Source of the DNA: Prosthecobacter sp.
Lineage (GTDB): Bacteria; Verrucomicrobiota; Verrucomicrobiia; Verrucomicrobiales; Verrucomicrobiaceae
Reading direction: 5' to 3'
Assembly (NCBI GenBank): GCA_021733925.1
Contig: JAIPJY010000037.1
Coordinates: 1-64,000, forward strand
DNA length: 64,000 nt
Shown: positions 46,748 to 54,281 of the stretch, piece by piece
How positions within the stretch are numbered: position 1 is the stretch's first letter
Layout: every line of letters starts with the position of its first letter
The notes under the pieces: model-generated
Seen by the model: only the letters and a program-made list of their open reading frames with translations
Told to the model about the DNA's origin: nothing
Databases searched by the model: none
Translations under genes and position numbers: made by a program

Positions 46748-48280
46748 ATGATCCCCAAATTCCCTCTTTTCCTCACCCTGCTATTTGGCGGCCTGCTGGC
46801 CTGGCTCTGGGCCACAGATCACGTCTTTCGCTCAGGCGGCCTGATGATTCTCATCCCGCTGTGGCTGATCCTCTTCGGTCTCTGGTGGGCGCTGCACAAA
46901 CGCGGGGTGCGGCTGAAGCGGCTCGGGCTGTTCATTGTTGGGGTCATGGCCGTCATGGCTGCGTTTAAGTACCTGATCCGCTACGACGGCTCCGCTGACG
47001 GCTCGGCCTTTCCGAGTCTCGCTTGGCGCTGGCAGCAGGCGGAGGTGCTGCCGGACCTCCACAGCGGAGCAGACACCGCTGCAGTTCCATCCCCCACACC
47101 ACCGGGAGTGGCGGACATGCCGCGCTTCCTCGGTGCCAAAGGCGACGGCGTCCTGCCGGAGCCGGACTGGCAGACCGATTGGAAAGCGCATCCGCCGCGC
47201 GAGGTGTGGCGCATCAAAGTCGGTGAAGGCTGGGCGGGCTTTGCCGTAGCAGGCGGCCGGACGTTCACTCAGGAGCAGCGCGGTGAGGAGGAATACGTGA
47301 CCTGCTATGACCTCGCCACGGGCAAGCTCCTGTGGGCGCACGCCGACGATACACGCTTTGATGAGGCCATGGGCGGCATCGGCCCGCGCTCCACACCCAC
47401 GGTGGATGTGGCCCAGAACATGGTTTTCACGATGGGTTCGAAGGGCTTGCTGAACTGCCTGGACCTGACCACCGGGAAAGTCCGCTGGAGCAAAAATGTC
47501 CTCAAGGACGGCGGCGCGACCAAATCTCCGCAATGGGGCAAGAGCTCCGCCCCCTTGATCGTCGGTGACACCATTGTGTGCAGCGGCGGGGAAGACGGTG
47601 CCTCACTGATTGCCTATAAAACCAGTGACGGACAACTTGTGTGGAAGGCGGGAGATGATGGCGGCAGCTACAGTTCCCCGGTTCTCATGACACTGGCCGG
47701 GCGTGAGCAGATCCTGAGCGTGAACAGCAACTCCGTGACCGGGCATGATCCCGCCAGCGGCGCCGTGCTGTGGAAGTTTGACTGGCCGGGCATGTTTCCC
47801 AAAGTGTGCCAGCCCGTGCAGGTGACGCCGGAACGCATCCTGATCACCACCAGCTACGGTCTGAAAAGCAATCTGCTGGAGATCAAGCCCGCTGCCGCAG
47901 ACGGCAGCATGACCGCGTCATCCCTCTGGGCTGCCAGCGCACCGCGCACGAAATTCAGCAGCGCCAGTGTATTCGGCACCCATGCTTACGCCTTGGATGA
48001 AGGCACACTCTGCAGCGTGGACCTGACCACCGGCGAGCGCGGATGGCGCGAGGGGCGCTATGGCTTCGGCCAGCAGATACGCCTTGGGGATCAATGGATG
48101 CTCGTGCAGGCGGAAAAAGGCTACGTCGCCCTCGTCAAAGCCAATCCGGAACGGCTGGAGGAAGTGTCACGTCTCGAAGCCCTGAACGCCAAGACATGGA
48201 ACCCACCGACTCTGGCAGGGCGCTGGCTGCTGCTGCGCAATGACCGTGAAGCGGTCTGCTTTGAACTGCCCGCCAAGTGA
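46748..48280 (+). CDS. PQQ-like beta-propeller protein with N-terminal membrane helices
   Basis: A 510-residue protein. Three membrane helices lie at the start (about 5-25, 32-48 and 58-75). A WD40/PQQ-like beta-propeller follows, with repeats YDLATGKLLW, LDLTTGKVRWSKN, 'YKTSDGQLVWKAG' and 'HDPASGAVLWKFDW', the Trp-docking blades of outer-membrane or quinoprotein relatives. Unlike BamB it lacks a lipobox. The PQQ-type Cys ring is not obvious, so it may be structural. The convergent neighbour is the cyclophilin gene. Confidence 0.85.
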   Translation: MIPKFPLFLTLLFGGLLAWLWATDHVFRSGGLMILIPLWLILFGLWWALHKRGVRLKRLGLFIVGVMAVMAAFKYLIRYDGSADGSAFPSLAWRWQQAEVLPDLHSGADTAAVPSPTPPGVADMPRFLGAKGDGVLPEPDWQTDWKAHPPREVWRIKVGEGWAGFAVAGGRTFTQEQRGEEEYVTCYDLATGKLLWAHADDTRFDEAMGGIGPRSTPTVDVAQNMVFTMGSKGLLNCLDLTTGKVRWSKNVLKDGGATKSPQWGKSSAPLIVGDTIVCSGGEDGASLIAYKTSDGQLVWKAGDDGGSYSSPVLMTLAGREQILSVNSNSVTGHDPASGAVLWKFDWPGMFPKVCQPVQVTPERILITTSYGLKSNLLEIKPAAADGSMTASSLWAASAPRTKFSSASVFGTHAYALDEGTLCSVDLTTGERGWREGRYGFGQQIRLGDQWMLVQAEKGYVALVKANPERLEEVSRLEALNAKTWNPPTLAGRWLLLRNDREAVCFELPAK

Positions 48281-48288
48281 TGCGATGC

Positions 48289-48307
48289 GGCGGACTTCAC
48301 GTCCGCC
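48289..48307. terminator. Hairpin between convergent genes
   Basis: GGCGGAC-ttcac-GTCCGCC is a perfect 7-bp stem between the end of the beta-propeller gene and the end of the cyclophilin gene, 8 bases past the beta-propeller stop. It has no clear T-run, so it is either a weak bidirectional terminator or a dispersed repeat. Confidence 0.4.
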
Positions 48308-48312
48308 GGCAC

Positions 48313-49287
48313 TCACCAAATATGGTGGAAGAAGCGGCCCACCATGCCGCGCGCCGCATCCGGCTTGATGAAGCGTCGGCCTTCGCCAGCAGACATCGCG
48401 GGCAGTTGCATGGGCCCTTTCTGGGTGATGACTTTGATGGATTTGATCTCGATCCGGGCCACGGGGCAGTCGTTGGCATCCACCGGCATGATGGAGATGC
48501 GCTGAATGGTTTCCAAGCCGGACACCACCTGGCCAAAGACGGTGTACTTGCCTTCAAGCGCGCCGTAATTGCCCAAGGTCACGTAAAACTGCGAACCATT
48601 CGAGCGGCGCTCAGGATTGACCTTGTCCGAAAGGCGTGCCATCGCCACGGCACCGACACGGTGCGGCAGCTTGATCTCGGCAGGAATCGTTTTGTCCCCG
48701 CCCCCTGTGCCCCACATGATGCGTGCGGACTCATCCGAGGTCAGCGGATCACCGGTCTGCACCAGAAAGCCTTCGATGGCACGGTGGAAGGCCAGACCGT
48801 TGTAGACGCCGCTGTCACAGTGGTCGATGAAATTGTTCACCGTTTGAGGCGCGGCATTCGGAAACAGCTCGATCATGACCGTTTCACGTGCGCCGCCGAA
48901 AGCCACTTCCATGACCGCGAGTTTGCGCACGGAATCCTTGGCCCACAGCCCAGGGTCTTCCATCTTCTGCGCCAGCAGACGCCTCGGGGTGGAGGAGGCG
49001 TAGGGGGTGTATTTCGTGCTGTCCGTTTTGCCGCTGGTTGCAGCTCCGCCACCGGCCTTGTCCACAGAATTAAAGAGAGCCTTCTGTGCTTCTTCAGCCA
49101 GTTTGTCGATCTCCTCGGTGGACTGGGTCTTGGGGGCTGCCGGCAATACCGGAGCTGTGCTGGACCGGAGGGAATCCGGGGCCTTCAACTGCTGGGCGGT
49201 CAATGCAGCATGGCAGCCAAAGGCCAGCAGGCAGGTCAGAAGAGGGGTCTTCACGTGTCGTGCGGTTTTAAAAAACAGGAAAAGCAA
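48313..49287 (-). CDS. Exported cyclophilin-type peptidyl-prolyl isomerase
   Basis: A 324-residue cyclophilin with a signal peptide. A GTG at about 49254 (VKTPLLTCLLAFGCHAAL) gives a cleaner signal than the first ATG and is a plausible real start. Residues up to about 150 are Ala/Thr/Lys-rich and low complexity. The cyclophilin core then shows 'MIELFPNAAPQTVNNFIDHCDSG', the active-site stretch 'LAFHRAIEGFLVQTGDP' (FHR) and 'SNGSQFYVTLGNYGALEGKYTVFGQVVSG'. It probably helps periplasmic protein folding. Confidence 0.93.
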   Translation of the reverse strand: MLFLFFKTARHVKTPLLTCLLAFGCHAALTAQQLKAPDSLRSSTAPVLPAAPKTQSTEEIDKLAEEAQKALFNSVDKAGGGAATSGKTDSTKYTPYASSTPRRLLAQKMEDPGLWAKDSVRKLAVMEVAFGGARETVMIELFPNAAPQTVNNFIDHCDSGVYNGLAFHRAIEGFLVQTGDPLTSDESARIMWGTGGGDKTIPAEIKLPHRVGAVAMARLSDKVNPERRSNGSQFYVTLGNYGALEGKYTVFGQVVSGLETIQRISIMPVDANDCPVARIEIKSIKVITQKGPMQLPAMSAGEGRRFIKPDAARGMVGRFFHHIW

Positions 49288-49301
49288 AAGCCATGCCGCG
49301 C

Positions 49302-49622
49302 CTAGCGCAGATTGGATGGGATCGTTGGGCTGCTTGGTGCGGCGCGGCTTGGCGCAGGCGCTGGCGCGGGGGCCAGTGCCGGAGCGGCTGGGGCTGCCGG
49401 CTCAAGACTCATGGGTGCAGCGGACTGTTCGGCCCGGGCATTGTACTGATAGCGCATCTTCGGATTGCCACGTGATTTTCGTGGGGGCAGCCCCCAGCTC
49501 ACATCGTAGGCATCCTGCTGCGCCACCGTGGGATGGCGGGAGTCAACATGCTCAAAGGAACCGCAGGAGATGAGAAGGGTCGAGGCAAGCAGAGCGGCAA
49601 AGATGAAGCGCAGAGATGTCAT
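49302..49622 (-). CDS. Small lipoprotein, paralogue A
   Basis: A 106-residue lipoprotein with lipobox LISC and Cys20. The shared core is HPTVAQQDAYDVSWGLPPRKSRGNPKMRYQYNARAEQ, almost the same as in its neighbour. It ends with an Ala/Pro-rich tail absent from the neighbour. Family not recognised. Cell-envelope location is inferred. The pair probably arose by segmental duplication, because a decayed copy of the FolB gene end lies between them. Confidence 0.75.
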   Translation of the reverse strand: MTSLRFIFAALLASTLLISCGSFEHVDSRHPTVAQQDAYDVSWGLPPRKSRGNPKMRYQYNARAEQSAAPMSLEPAAPAAPALAPAPAPAPSRAAPSSPTIPSNLR

Positions 49623-49714
49623 TGTTTGGCAGAATTGAATTCTTAACGGGTCACGATACTAGGCGGGCTCGCTCTAGCTGGCAAGATCGAAGTCTTGGAC
49701 GCTGCAACCATCCA

Positions 49715-49793
49715 TTCTGTTCACTATACGCACATCCTCATGATCCGTGCCGTACAGGATGCGTTTGCGCAGTTCAATGCCAGCCCCTGTCCA
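49715..49793 (-). pseudogene. Decayed copy of the FolB-domain 3' end
   Basis: Read on the minus strand this stretch encodes GIELRKRILYGTDHEDVRIV, which matches the end of the FolB domain at 50075 (VELRKRILPETDHVAVRLV) at most positions. It has no start codon and sits between the two paralogous lipoprotein genes. It marks the right end of the duplicated segment. Confidence 0.8.
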
Positions 49794-49796
49794 ATC

Positions 49797-50003
49797 TCAT
49801 GGCACCGCAGCCTGCTCAGCCCTGGAATTGTATTGATAGCGCATCTTCGGGTTGCCACGCACTTTGCGGGGGGCCAGCCCCCAGCTCATGTCATAGGCAT
49901 CCTGCTCGGACACCGTGGGCTGGCGGACATCGACAGGCTCCGTGCACGAGTTCAGAAAAGTGGTGGACAGCAAAGCGGCAACGAAAAAGCACAGTGTTTT
50001 CAT
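49797..50003 (-). CDS. Small lipoprotein, paralogue B
   Basis: A 68-residue lipoprotein (MKTLCFFVAALLSTTFLNSC with Cys20). It repeats the core RQPTVSEQDAYDMSWGLAPRKVRGNPKMRYQYNSRAEQ of its neighbour and lacks the Pro/Ala tail. The internal ATG at 50003 is used instead of the ORF start at 50078, which lies in the FolB gene end. Both copies have the same short upstream spacer (GGCAGAATT/GGAATTC type). Function unknown. Confidence 0.7.
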   Translation of the reverse strand: MKTLCFFVAALLSTTFLNSCTEPVDVRQPTVSEQDAYDMSWGLAPRKVRGNPKMRYQYNSRAEQAAVP

Positions 50004-50074
50004 GGTTTGGCAGAATGGAATTCCTAGCAGGGCACGATCAACCCAGGTCTTGGACTCCGCCCCAGCCATTCCGT

Positions 50075-51571
50075 TCACTCTCCCCGCACCAGTCGAACGG
50101 CCACATGGTCGGTTTCCGGCAGAATGCGTTTACGCAATTCTACGGTAACACCAATGGCTTGAAACTCCTCCAGCACGCAGGCCGCCATTTCGGACGCAAG
50201 GGTTTCGATCAACCGGCGCGGCCGCTCGGCAGCAATTTGCTGGAGCCGCACAGCGACAGCGGCGTAGTCGATCGTGGCAGCAATGTCATCATTCATCGCC
50301 TCGAAACGCCTGCGGATGCGCAGGGTGACGTCCGCCTCCAGCACCTGGCTCCCGGCACGTTCGGCCTCAGGAACGCCGATGTGCGTGGTGAGCTGCAGTG
50401 AAGAGAGGCGGATTTCGTCAGGGGGGAGCATGAGGACGGGTGGTTTTAGACGGGGAATGGGATCTGACAATGACGAAGTCCCCGCAGGCTTTTGCGCCGC
50501 AGGCACATCCTTCGTCATTCCCCCCAGCAGCCCCCGCCGCATGCATTCGTCGAGCAGGATTCGGGTGGGAATGTTCAAATCCATGCGCAGGGCCTCGGCC
50601 AGCGGCAGCCATTGAAAAGCCTGCGCCTCCTCGTTCAGCACCACCTGCGGCTGCTCCTCTGCACAGCGTGCGATGTAGTTCAGCAGAAGAAAGTGCGCGG
50701 AACGCTGAAACTCCACCGGCTCGATGCAGTCCTGCACCATCACAAATTCGATGTCCTGCAGCGTGAGCGCGGTTTCCTCCAAAATCTCACGCACGAGCGC
50801 TGCCTCACAGGTCTCGCCGCGTTTGATTTTCCCCCCGGGGATGCCCCAGCGGTGACTCCATTTGTGCGTGCGTATAAGGAGCATCTCGTCCTTGGAGTTT
50901 AAAATGAGAGCTCCGACGGTGGACACCGGGTACGCGCCATCCCCCCCGCTCAGCGGCCCCAGCAGAGCAGGCAGCCGTGACAGATCGGGCACCAGCATGT
51001 CCGGCGCGGCGGTCATGAGTGTCTCGGCGCTCTCGTAACCCGTGCAGGTGGCGATGGTCACCACCCCGGCGGCATGGCCCGCATCAATGTCATGCCGCAT
51101 GTCGCCGATGAAGGCCGTCTCTGCCGCCGCCATGTCCAGTTCCGCCAGCAGCCCATGAATCTCCGTGCGTTTGTCGAGGACCCCGCAGCGCATGACTTCA
51201 AACGCATCCCGCAGCCCCAGCGCCTCCGCCTGGGCCATCACATGCGGCAGCGGCGCACTGCTCAGCACCACCATCCGCCGCCCCGTGTCGGCAGCGAACT
51301 GGATGAACTCCCGCGCATGGGGCAAAATCTCGATGTCGGCATGCGCATGAGTGAAATGCTCCAAATAGAGCTCCTGCAGGCGCTCCAGCGGCAGGCCGGG
51401 CAGCACCTCCGCGAAAAACTCGGTGTACGGCAGGCGAAAACTGGCCTTGAAATCCTCCCGCGTCATTTCCGCAGCACCAGCGGCACGCAGCATGCCATTC
51501 ACGGCACAGATCACGCCCGGCTGGTCATCCACCAGCGTCCCGGACCAGTCGAACAAGAGATTCCGAATCAT
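50075..51571 (-). CDS. HAD phosphatase - Nudix - FolB trifunctional fusion
   Basis: A 498-residue protein with three catalytic domains. The HAD domain (about 1-205) has motif I D8-W-S-G-T12, motif II Ser104 (VVLSSA), motif III Lys134 (VLDKRTE) and motif IV GD156-157...D161; the usual second Asp of motif I is Ser10. The Nudix domain (about 215-345) has box G247-x5-E253-x7-R261-E262-x2-E265-E266, with the final Gly replaced by Ala268. A 20-residue linker encoded by a palindromic repeat precedes dihydroneopterin aldolase (about 386-498), with TIDYAAV, IETLASE and Lys481. Together these could convert dihydroneopterin triphosphate to hydroxymethyl-dihydropterin. Confidence 0.88.
   Translation of the reverse strand: MIRNLLFDWSGTLVDDQPGVICAVNGMLRAAGAAEMTREDFKASFRLPYTEFFAEVLPGLPLERLQELYLEHFTHAHADIEILPHAREFIQFAADTGRRMVVLSSAPLPHVMAQAEALGLRDAFEVMRCGVLDKRTEIHGLLAELDMAAAETAFIGDMRHDIDAGHAAGVVTIATCTGYESAETLMTAAPDMLVPDLSRLPALLGPLSGGDGAYPVSTVGALILNSKDEMLLIRTHKWSHRWGIPGGKIKRGETCEAALVREILEETALTLQDIEFVMVQDCIEPVEFQRSAHFLLLNYIARCAEEQPQVVLNEEAQAFQWLPLAEALRMDLNIPTRILLDECMRRGLLGGMTKDVPAAQKPAGTSSLSDPIPRLKPPVLMLPPDEIRLSSLQLTTHIGVPEAERAGSQVLEADVTLRIRRRFEAMNDDIAATIDYAAVAVRLQQIAAERPRRLIETLASEMAACVLEEFQAIGVTVELRKRILPETDHVAVRLVRGE
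50469..50520. repeat. TGACGAAG palindrome inside the fusion gene
   Basis: AATGACGAAG (50469-50478) is inverted as CTTCGTCATT (50511-50520), with two direct CCTGCGG copies between. The element is in frame and encodes the linker between the Nudix and FolB domains (about residues 350-371). Related ATGACGAA words occur near 59775-59810 and at 60730, the latter also within a coding region. Confidence 0.5.
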
Positions 51572-51614
51572 GTGCGGCCCGCCTTAGCTGCGGCCGCCAT
51601 GATTTGCAAACCAT

Positions 51615-52241
51615 TCACCGCCGCCGACGGCGCAGCGACCACAACCCCGCCACTCCCAGCAGCAGCAGACTGCCCGGCTCAGGCACCGGCACGGGTGCTG
51701 TCACAAAATCGATGCCGTAATTGATCTGGTCGGACCCCTCCTGGATCCAGAAGGTGTAGTTCCCCGAAGGTAGCGGCCCATCAAAACCGATGCCCCCAAA
51801 AATCGGCCCCGCATCCAGCAGCGCCAGCAGGTCGTTGTAGGTATTGCCAAAGCCATCCTGCGCGTAGCCCCACAGCGCATTGCTCAGGTGGAGCGATGGA
51901 TCACTCATGTTGATCGTGCCGCCATTGGCGATCGCCATGAAGGAGTCGTTGCTGGGGCTGCCGCTGGTGGCCGAATAGCTCACCAGATTGATCCCCGTCA
52001 GATAATAGCCTGCGGCGATCGTGAAATTCCAAACGTCCGCGTCCAGCGGCCCGGTGCCATCCAGAGACCCCATTGTACCGGAAATCAAATTGCTCCCCTC
52101 AGACAAGGTGCCCAGCAGAGATGGAAAATCCCCATCGCCAGACAGGTCGCCATCAAGCGTCTCGTCCCATGTCAGCGCCTGCACCGAGCCGAGAGACAGG
52201 GCGAGGACAGCAAGCAAGGCGAGAAATCGAGAAACTGGCAT
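51615..52241 (-). CDS. PEP-CTERM exported protein
   Basis: A 208-residue secreted or surface protein. A signal peptide covers 1-23 (ending VQA), and the body is Gly/Ser/Asp-rich and beta-like with aromatic residues. The C-terminal sorting tag is VPEPGSLLLLGVAGLWSLRRRRR, the PEP-CTERM motif, hydrophobic helix and basic tail recognised by exosortase. Its start at 52241 is set by the signal peptide. A perfect consensus promoter ends 9 bases upstream, so the transcript may be leaderless. Function unknown. Confidence 0.85.
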   Translation of the reverse strand: MPVSRFLALLAVLALSLGSVQALTWDETLDGDLSGDGDFPSLLGTLSEGSNLISGTMGSLDGTGPLDADVWNFTIAAGYYLTGINLVSYSATSGSPSNDSFMAIANGGTINMSDPSLHLSNALWGYAQDGFGNTYNDLLALLDAGPIFGGIGFDGPLPSGNYTFWIQEGSDQINYGIDFVTAPVPVPEPGSLLLLGVAGLWSLRRRRR

Positions 52242-52250
52242 ATTATTGTA

Positions 52251-52279
52251 ATTATATTTAATATTACTGATATTGTCAA
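52251..52279 (-). promoter_or_regulatory. Perfect consensus sigma-70 promoter
   Basis: On the minus strand TTGACA (52279-52274), exactly 17 bases, then TATAAT (52256-52251). The -10 box ends 9 bases before the ATG at 52241, so initiation 6-8 bases further would put the transcript start essentially at the start codon. The stretch is AT-rich and unlike the surrounding sequence. Confidence 0.75.
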
Positions 52280-52368
52280 TACAAGTGATTGTTTTCCTAA
52301 AGTGAAATGACGCCCTTCCCATTTCAGGCTCGCTTCCCGCCTCCTGCCCCTGCATTTTGCCCTCCCCC

Positions 52369-52992
52369 ATGCGTCCCCTGCTCTCCTTGCTTGCCCTCGT
52401 CTGGCTGCCTTCCTGCCTTCACATCTTCACCACGCATTACGACTACCAGGCCACCGCGCCGGCTCCCACGGCAGCAGGCAGCGCCTTCCGGGTGGAGTTC
52501 ATCCCCAAGGCCACCGAATCCGGCGTTGCCCTCAGCGCCATGGTCGTCGGCGGGGCCCTGGTGTCCGAAGTCGGCCCCTACCAGATGCGTCTCCACGCCT
52601 TTGGCCAGCCGAATGACCAGCAGTGGTTTGAAGTCAAAAGCATGCGCCTCAGCGGGGCCGACCAGTTCGAGGCCCCCATGGAACCCCGTGGCTTTACCGG
52701 TCGCGCCGAGTTCAAGCCCACCCAGACTCCCGGCAGCACCCGTGCCAGCCTGCTCCTCGGCCCTTACGTCACTCTCGACGCCAAAAAGCAGCACGACATC
52801 GTCCTGGACGCCGAGGTCGTCATCATGCGCCGCACCGGCCTCTCACGCGGCCCCCTCCGCATCCCGCTCGTTTTGACCAAAACCAAACGCCGCGAAAGCA
52901 CCAACGTCATCGCCGAGATCGCGCATGACATTCGGGACCGGGACAAGCCCACCATTCCCGCAGGACTGCCACCGCCACCGGAAAAGCCGTAG
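52369..52992 (+). CDS. Hypothetical lipoprotein
   Basis: A 207-residue lipoprotein with the signal MRPLLSLLALVWLPSC and acylation Cys in the LPSC lipobox. The ATG at 52369 is preferred to a TTG at 52357. The mature part is beta-rich, with segments such as VEFIPKATESGVALSAMVVGGALVSEVGPYQMRLHAFGQ, and ends in a Pro-rich tail. I do not recognise the family. It is divergent from the PEP-CTERM gene. Confidence 0.65.
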   Translation: MRPLLSLLALVWLPSCLHIFTTHYDYQATAPAPTAAGSAFRVEFIPKATESGVALSAMVVGGALVSEVGPYQMRLHAFGQPNDQQWFEVKSMRLSGADQFEAPMEPRGFTGRAEFKPTQTPGSTRASLLLGPYVTLDAKKQHDIVLDAEVVIMRRTGLSRGPLRIPLVLTKTKRRESTNVIAEIAHDIRDRDKPTIPAGLPPPPEKP

Positions 52993-53015
52993 TTCCCTGG
53001 AAAACATTGAGATTT

Positions 53016-53086
53016 ACACCGCAGAGGCTGGAACGCCGCAGAGGTTGTTTCTGAAGAACTCTGCGGCGTTCCCATCTCTGCGGTGT
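53016..53086. repeat. ACACCGCAGAG inverted repeat
   Basis: ACACCGCAGAGGCTGGAACG and onward to 53043 pairs with a right arm at 53059-53086 that is its near-perfect reverse complement (28-base arms, about 3 mismatches), around a 15-base loop. It lies in the 225-base space before the sugar-isomerase gene. Confidence 0.65.
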
Positions 53087-53217
53087 TGATCTGATCTGTA
53101 GACTCCCGCAGCATTTTGCCGCTTTACAGTTCACGCTCGTTCGCTCCAATGCCGCTCCACCGGCCGCAGTGGCCGTCGTGATTTCCATCAACGCAAACCC
53201 ACAACCACACTCACACC

Positions 53218-54081
53218 ATGGGCAAAATCCAATTCGGCTCCGAAGTTTACACCTGGTTCATGCAGGGCACCGGCAAAGGCTACGACAACAAGCTCGACCA
53301 CATGATCAAGGTCGCCGCAGAAGCAGGCTTCACCGGCATTGAGCCGATGGTGCTCGAAATCTCCCAGAGCGCCCTCGGCTGCTCCAAGTACTGGCTCGGT
53401 GACTTCTGCGATCCCATCAAGCTCAAGGACGTGCTGCAGCAGCACAACGTGCAGCTCGCCGGACTCGCCCTCGTCTGCGCCTGGGACGGCGAAACCGAAG
53501 CCCCCAACGAAAAGGAAGCAGCCGACTTCACCCTCAACTTCCTCAAGCACTTCCCCGGCTCCATGCTCGGCACCGTGACGCTGCCCAGCGGTCGCAAAGA
53601 CAACCTCCAGAGCCGCCGCCTCAACATCGCCAAGAACGTCAACGCCGTCTCCAAGCGTGCTGCCGACCTCGGCATCAAGTGCTCCTACCACCCGAACTCC
53701 CCGCCCGCCTCCCTCGTCCGCACTCAGGAAGACTACGACGTCGTCCTCAGCAGCCTCGACCCCAAAGTCACCGGCTGGACTCCCGACGTCGGCCACATCA
53801 TCCGTGGCGGCATGGACGTCATCGCCACCCTCAACAAGTGGCAGCACCTGGTGAACCACATCCATTACAAGGACTTCTCCGGCAACGGCGCCGAGCCTTG
53901 GGCCCAGATGGGCACCGGCAAACTCGACTTCCACAAGATCACCGAATGGCTCGTCGCCCGCGACTACTCCGGCTGGATCATCTGCGAAGACGAAGCCCAC
54001 GTGGCCGTGGATGATCCGGATGGTGTGACCATGCAGAATGGGGAGTGGTGCAAGACCAATCTGCATCCGATTGTGGCTTAA
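53218..54081 (+). CDS. Sugar phosphate isomerase/epimerase, TIM barrel
   Basis: A 287-residue AP-endonuclease-2-type TIM barrel (xylose-isomerase-like). GSEVYTWFMQGTGKGYDNKLDHMIKVAAEAGFTGIEPMV is the N-terminal signature. Metal-binding candidates are His in CSYHPNS, Asp/His in TPDVGHIIRGG, His in VNHIHYKDFSG and Glu in WIICEDEAH. Such proteins act on sugar or sugar-acid substrates; which is not clear. A strong terminator follows its stop. Confidence 0.9.
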   Translation: MGKIQFGSEVYTWFMQGTGKGYDNKLDHMIKVAAEAGFTGIEPMVLEISQSALGCSKYWLGDFCDPIKLKDVLQQHNVQLAGLALVCAWDGETEAPNEKEAADFTLNFLKHFPGSMLGTVTLPSGRKDNLQSRRLNIAKNVNAVSKRAADLGIKCSYHPNSPPASLVRTQEDYDVVLSSLDPKVTGWTPDVGHIIRGGMDVIATLNKWQHLVNHIHYKDFSGNGAEPWAQMGTGKLDFHKITEWLVARDYSGWIICEDEAHVAVDDPDGVTMQNGEWCKTNLHPIVA

Positions 54082-54117
54082 GGGGCTGCGGCAGAGAACA
54101 AATCTCTCTTGAAATTC

Positions 54118-54152
54118 AACGCCCTCTTCCGTTTGGGAGAGGGCGTTTTCGT
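54118..54152 (+). terminator. Intrinsic terminator of the isomerase gene
   Basis: AACGCCCTCT (54118-54127) and AGAGGGCGTT (54138-54147) form a perfect 10-bp stem with a 10-base loop, followed by TTCGTT. It ends the isomerase transcript before the AT-rich island. Confidence 0.8.
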
Positions 54153-54281
54153 TACTTATGCATTGCCATGATAAACCTATTTTTTTGGGGGAGCCTTCAA
54201 TAATCGCCTTACGCTGAGTTAGCTAATACGAGAAAATCTTTTTGTATTATCAAAAAGTGTCAGCTTGGCGCATTTTTCATC

